Below, piece by piece: positions 60,301 to 64,000 of a DNA stretch of 64,000 bases. A program made the translations under genes and the position numbers. Every line of letters starts with the position of its first letter. Positions within the stretch are counted from its first letter, which is position 1. Under the pieces are notes generated by a model. That model made no database searches, was not told where the DNA came from, and saw only the letters and a program-made list of their open reading frames with translations. Source of the stretch: Lyophyllum atratum (Eukaryota > Basidiomycota > Agaricomycetes > Agaricales > Lyophyllaceae); assembly GCA_014905825.1 (NCBI GenBank), contig JACGCN010000008.1, forward strand, positions 124,001-188,000, given 5' to 3'.

Positions 60301-61132
60301 CTATTACTACGAATGCGGAGCCACCTGGTTAGCCCATTTGTCCCCTCTAATTAGAGGCGTAACAGGGGGGTATTCTACCAGTCTAATTACTAAAATTAGA
60401 GTCAGAAATGTTCATCCTCCCTGTTGCCAATAAACGTTGGATAATTCCTACAGGACTTAGAGAATATTGGGCGAGGAGGTGGCCGGAGGTTGCCGAGCGG
60501 GTGATGCCACGTCAAGACGGTTGCCATCACCATCAGACATGCTTGATGGACGTCCATCACGTCCATCAACGATGCCCCCCGCCATCAAAGTCGCGCTCGT
60601 CGTCGCGCACAGCGAGCGCGATTCTTCCCACCAAAAATAAGTCCAAAGCGGGAAAATACCGGAAACTCATGACGGCGTATTCCGAACCCTGCTGATGGGT
60701 GCCTGGCTTTCATGCGATGATGACATTCATCAACACGTCGTCCCACGTCATGTCAGGGATCAGCTTGGCACTGTCATCCGTGCATCCCAGGCGTTGCGCT
60801 CGCCGCCGTACACGATGAGCTCGACTATAACTCATTAAAACCCGCAAAAAAGAACAGGAAATCGGGAAACCTTTGAGAATGCATCTGTAACATATAATGC
60901 AAGGGCTACTGATATGCACACTATTTACTGTTGACAAATAGTCTGGAATTAGTGATAATTGGGCAGAAAAGAAGAAGGAGCCTTGTGTGACACAAATAAG
61001 CAGTATGAATGGGTAGGGGGACACAGGGGGACACAGTTGTGAACGTGAAAGGACGAGTCCAACGCGCGTCAACACGTGCTTCGGAGGTTGACACGCGTCG
61101 GAGATAGCGTGGGTCACTGATCACCGCAGAAG
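57396..61132. other. Gene-poor stretch, nothing supported
   Basis: Frames of 60-135 codons occur on both strands without domains. Small palindromes are present (CCTCTAATTAGAGG at 60344-60357, and GATGGACGTCCATC near 60545). It is probably decayed repeat DNA between transposable elements. Confidence 0.4.
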
Positions 61133-62131
61133 TTAATCCTCGTCCTCCTCGTCGTCAACGAACTCGGAGCTCTTGGGCATAGGTGGGGCCTTACTGGCTG
61201 CACCGCCTTTCGATCGACGCTGCCTTTTCTTCGGTGGTGTGCCTTCCTCTTCATCTTCGTTCTCTTTGTCGCCCTCTTCAGTGATCTTGGATTTCGGCCC
61301 ACGGCGCTTCCCCTTATCTGACCTCTGCTTTCGTTCCTTCACGACGACCTCTCCACTGGCAATCTTTTCCTTCCTGGACTTCGCACGAGCCTCTTTCTCT
61401 CGGCTTGTAAGCTTCACCCAAACGCACTCTCCCGACTGGAGTGCATCACGAAGCATTCTCGCCTCCTCCATAGTCGAAATGTTCGCAGGGCTTCGGACAG
61501 CGAAGTCCCTCGGGCCATCCCCTGAGTTCAATCCCGTGCCGCTCCACAATTTCCGTCTCATATCTCTCGTAGGACATGGTAACGTGGTTCGATCCCAATA
61601 TTTTCTCTGTGATTAACCATCAGTCCCGCAGCCGGCAGCCTTCTTTTAAAAAATGACTTACGCAAGCCACTGCCAACCATGTTCGTGTACTCAGAGCGAA
61701 GGGATGCCAGCGTTTCAATGTGTTTGACTGTGGGCCGGAGGCGTTGATCATTGAGAGGTTGACGTGGTACGTTTTACTTACCTTTATTTCTTGTGCATGC
61801 CCAGAACTCGAATTTATGCAGCACCCTCAGCTGGCGTCATGTCGACAACGTCCTCAAGGAAACCCAGTGATCCATCACTACTCTCGATCCATGTCGGAAT
61901 CATGGTGTCGAAGACGCGGCCCCTTGTGAAGAATGCATCACCCGGGTAGGTATAACTTTTTTTCCTGGGTTTCGACTGGAGTCTGGCATGCGTCGTACGA
62001 GCCTCTGTCATCAATGCATTGCTGAGCTCAGTGGGAGTGTTTTTGTCGGCCATGGCGTCTGAAAGAGGTGTACGTGGTGGCACGGGGAGGCTGGGAATCT
62101 TCGTACCATCTCTCCGCCACCCAGACGCCAC
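61133..62131 (-). pseudogene. Frameshifted member of an uncharacterised Agaricomycete family
   Basis: Fragments occur in the right order: SYTYPGDAFFTRGRVFDTMI (first exon), LRVLHKFEFWACTRNK, VKHIETLASLRSEYTNMVGS, then SYERYETEIVERHGIELRGW with P, and SPANISTMEEARMLRDALQS with the tail VWVKLTSREKE. It ends in a Lys/Arg-rich, acidic C-terminus (PKKRQRRSKG ... FVDDEEDED). From memory this resembles a recurrent basidiomycete family with a GWP motif and a basic, probably nuclear tail. Introns at about 61740 and 61663 splice normally. A change of frame by one base is needed after GWP (near 61512), where no splice site exists, and another near 61828. Either decay or sequence errors. Confidence 0.5.
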
Positions 62132-62293
62132 TTTGCCCAGTCAAAAAATCAACACACCAGCACGTGCCATATTTCGTTAGTATTTAAACCTGATTAAAAC
62201 CATTCTACACGTTGCAAATACTTCCTGACCGCTCGTTCTCCCCCCCACCATCGTGCTGCAGCCGCTCACCTTCACGAATCTTTTCGTGCAGTC

Positions 62294-63525
62294 ATGGGGC
62301 GTAGTGACAAGCAACGTAGCCTATCCTCATGGCTTCCTTTTGTAGGAGCGAGAGAACCTGAGTTCCCTGAAGAGGAAGATGCAGTGTCCAACGTATATGC
62401 CGACCTGCTCACCACACCAGAAGAAGACTCTGAATGGACGACTGCCCAGGAAGACTTGGATGCGGACAAGCACCCCCCTGCTGTAATTTCTGACAGCGAA
62501 GAGTCTATCGCAGGTGAGGACGCATCCGATGCAGCTTCGGACACAGACTCTGGGATGCCCGCGAACGACCCTTTCAGTGTCGCAGCGGAACTCAGCCTCC
62601 GGGGTCAACCAGCGGGCAATTTCCAGCGCCGTGGTAAGTACGCGGCATACTTAGTAACGAAAGGCCGAGTACCGGGCATTTACCTGACTTGGTAAGTTGT
62701 ATGCTTCATCTGTTTCGTCTGAACTGACTGTGGCGCCAGGGATGCGGCGCTAGATCAGATCAGCGGATTTTCCCACAACTCATACAAGGGGTATCGTACC
62801 ATCGAGGAAGCTCAGGCAGCATGGCACCAAGCGCTCGCCAATAGCACAACTGGTCCCCCGGGATCATCTCAACAGCGCCTCGTCGCCTCCTCCCTGCCTC
62901 GCGCCTCAGGCCGACGTGTCGCCTCCTCTCAGTCTCATGCTTCAAAGCAACATGCGCCTTCGCCTACAGTGCATTCGGTGACGCCTACTCGGGACGCAGG
63001 TACTTCTGCACGTCACACCTCGCGCTTCTGTTCGGAGACACATGCTTCCTTGGCACCAAAACCTCACACACCCCGATCCCCGCCAGGTAAAGCGAGCGCA
63101 GGCGCCACATCAACATGCCGATGCCGTCAATGTACTTCGGAGCCAACACGTGTGCCCCATTTTTTGTCCGCACCTCCCACCCATCATGCTAACCAACGAA
63201 ATAGTTCGCTTCAGTGTTCCATCTCATGACGGAGTCGCAAGTACTTCACGCCAGCCTACCCCTCACATTCATGATGGCGCCCCAGTCCTTGATGATGAGG
63301 ACCTCTTTTTTGCTGTAATCCAGGGTCGTGCCCCTGGTGTTTATCAGGGACGGTAAGTACTTTCCATTTTCAAGTCAGCTCCACTCTAGATTTTTTGACA
63401 GCTCCGCCGCAACACGAGCAGCTGGATGCCATGGCGGTGTAATTCGGAAGGCTCCGACCAGTAACGCCGCCAATTGCATCTTTGTTACGGCCTTTATGGC
63501 TGGCTCGGTCTGGCGAAATGAATGA
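62294..63525 (+). CDS. RNase H1 N-terminal (viroplasmin) domain protein
   Basis: Exon 1 (62294-62691) encodes an acidic Ser-rich N-terminus and the start of the domain, KYAAYLVTKGRVPGIYLTW. Exon 2 from 62740 continues DAALDQISGFSHNSYKGYRT and IEEAQAAWHQAL. This is the short nucleic-acid-binding fold at the N-terminus of fungal RNase H1 and of caulimovirus viroplasmin; here no RNase H catalytic domain follows. A Ser/Pro linker leads to a second, partial copy (DLFFAVIQGRAPGVYQGR, about 63297-63351) that then diverges to a stop at 63525. The splice between linker and second copy was not resolved in phase. Agaricomycetes carry many such orphan domain proteins, often near transposons. Confidence 0.6.
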
Positions 63526-63621
63526 ATTTTTTTACGTATACCTACAACTTGCTCAATATATTGAACTTTCCTGCTGTTCCTGAGTGTTCCTGTATTGCAG
63601 AAAAGATGATATTAAGGTACA

Positions 63622-64000
63622 TTAAGTGGCGCCCACAAGTTCACTCAATCTGCTGTACAAGGTTAAGTCGGATTCCCACCGCGTCCTTTTGAGCCCACAG
63701 ATCCGCCGGTGCTCCTCGTCATCATCCTGGCGAAGCTGCTTTTCGGTGCGACAGCCGTTGTCAACATAGCGAAATAGGCCTCCGCTGCAATACTGAGTGA
63801 AGGATACACGACTGTCACCCTCCTGCACGCGAACGTTCGCATGTGTAAGTGTAGCAGAAGGGATGAGGATCAGCGCTCCCGGAGGGAATTCGAGAACAAT
63901 TTTCAGACCAGGGAGGACAAGGTGACCCCCCTTTTCTGGGTCGAACGCTCCCAGTGCTTGAATGGCGCACCACCCGATTGGTAAGTTGAGCAAGTCGCGG
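63622..64000 (-). CDS. Fungal TET/JBP-type 2OG-Fe(II) dioxygenase, C-terminal part
   Basis: The frame is open to the right edge (RDLLNLPIGW upstream of the first ATG), so the N-terminus lies outside. Family blocks: NLPIGWCAIQALGAFDPEKG, GHLVLPGLKIVLEFPPGALI, and IPSATLTHANVRVQEGDSRV with SFTQYCSGGLFRYV. The His of THANV is the distal iron ligand and the Arg of DSRVSFTQY the likely 2-oxoglutarate ligand; the proximal HxD would be just beyond the window. This is the lineage-expanded TET/JBP-like group of basidiomycetes, often linked to KDZ transposons and thought to oxidise 5-methylcytosine. A KDZ transposase is not seen here. A charged tail (KQLRQDDDEEHRR) follows the domain. Confidence 0.78.
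   Translation of the reverse strand, partial: RDLLNLPIGWCAIQALGAFDPEKGGHLVLPGLKIVLEFPPGALILIPSATLTHANVRVQEGDSRVSFTQYCSGGLFRYVDNGCRTEKQLRQDDDEEHRRICGLKRTRWESDLTLYSRLSELVGAT

Overview
The window is nuclear DNA of a filamentous basidiomycete, most likely an Agaricomycete. Nearly every recognisable gene is split by short GT-AG introns (mostly 47-80 nt). The gene content is typical of mushroom-forming fungi: an aryl-alcohol-oxidase-type GMC oxidoreductase, a GT90/CAP10 glycosyltransferase, an M43-type secreted protease, a JmjC-like lineage-expanded family, a TET/JBP-type oxygenase and a Crypton recombinase. There are no operons. Gene models were built by joining open frames at splice sites and checking that exon lengths sum to a multiple of three.

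Layout. 1-4.4 kb: a minus-strand JmjC-type gene that runs off the left edge; its coding frame is cut by an 816-bp palindromic transposable element. 4.4-8 kb: no convincing gene, a 28-nt direct repeat and a tRNA-Val-like fragment. 8-17.7 kb: a conserved block with a secreted GMC oxidase, the COPII coat protein SEC31 and, convergent to it, NADP-glutamate dehydrogenase with two GATA motifs in its promoter. 17.7-21.9 kb: mostly non-coding, with a poly-G tract, a GATA-motif cluster, an AGTC/GACT-rich patch and a 695-bp TIR element with TA duplications. 21.9-26.3 kb: nucleoporin SEH1 and an FCY2-like purine-cytosine permease, convergent, with a decayed tandem duplicate of the permease 3' end between them. 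29.5-37.7 kb: a small secreted cysteine-rich protein with a transposon in its second intron, a flavin-reductase-fold protein with a 13-nt exon, a secreted M43-type metalloprotease and a GT90 glycosyltransferase.

38.8-50.6 kb: basidiomycete-type proteins of unknown function, including Ser/Pro-repeat proteins, a coiled-coil region and a 479-aa protein that may be a 2OG-Fe(II) oxygenase. 50.6-57.4 kb: a sugar-transporter remnant, small uncertain genes and an apparently intact Crypton (tyrosine recombinase plus GCR1_C-like domain). 57.4-64 kb: mostly gene-poor, then a frameshifted member of a fungal family, a protein with an RNase H1 N-terminal (viroplasmin) domain, and the C-terminal part of a fungal TET/JBP-type dioxygenase running off the right edge.

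The block from 8 to 38 kb holds secretion (SEC31), nuclear pore (SEH1), nitrogen metabolism (GDH, purine permease) and secreted or wall-related enzymes. The flanks look like accessory, transposon-shaped DNA. No self-contained new multi-gene system is evident. The most notable observations are three non-autonomous DNA transposons whose relation to host genes can be read base by base, and the intact Crypton.
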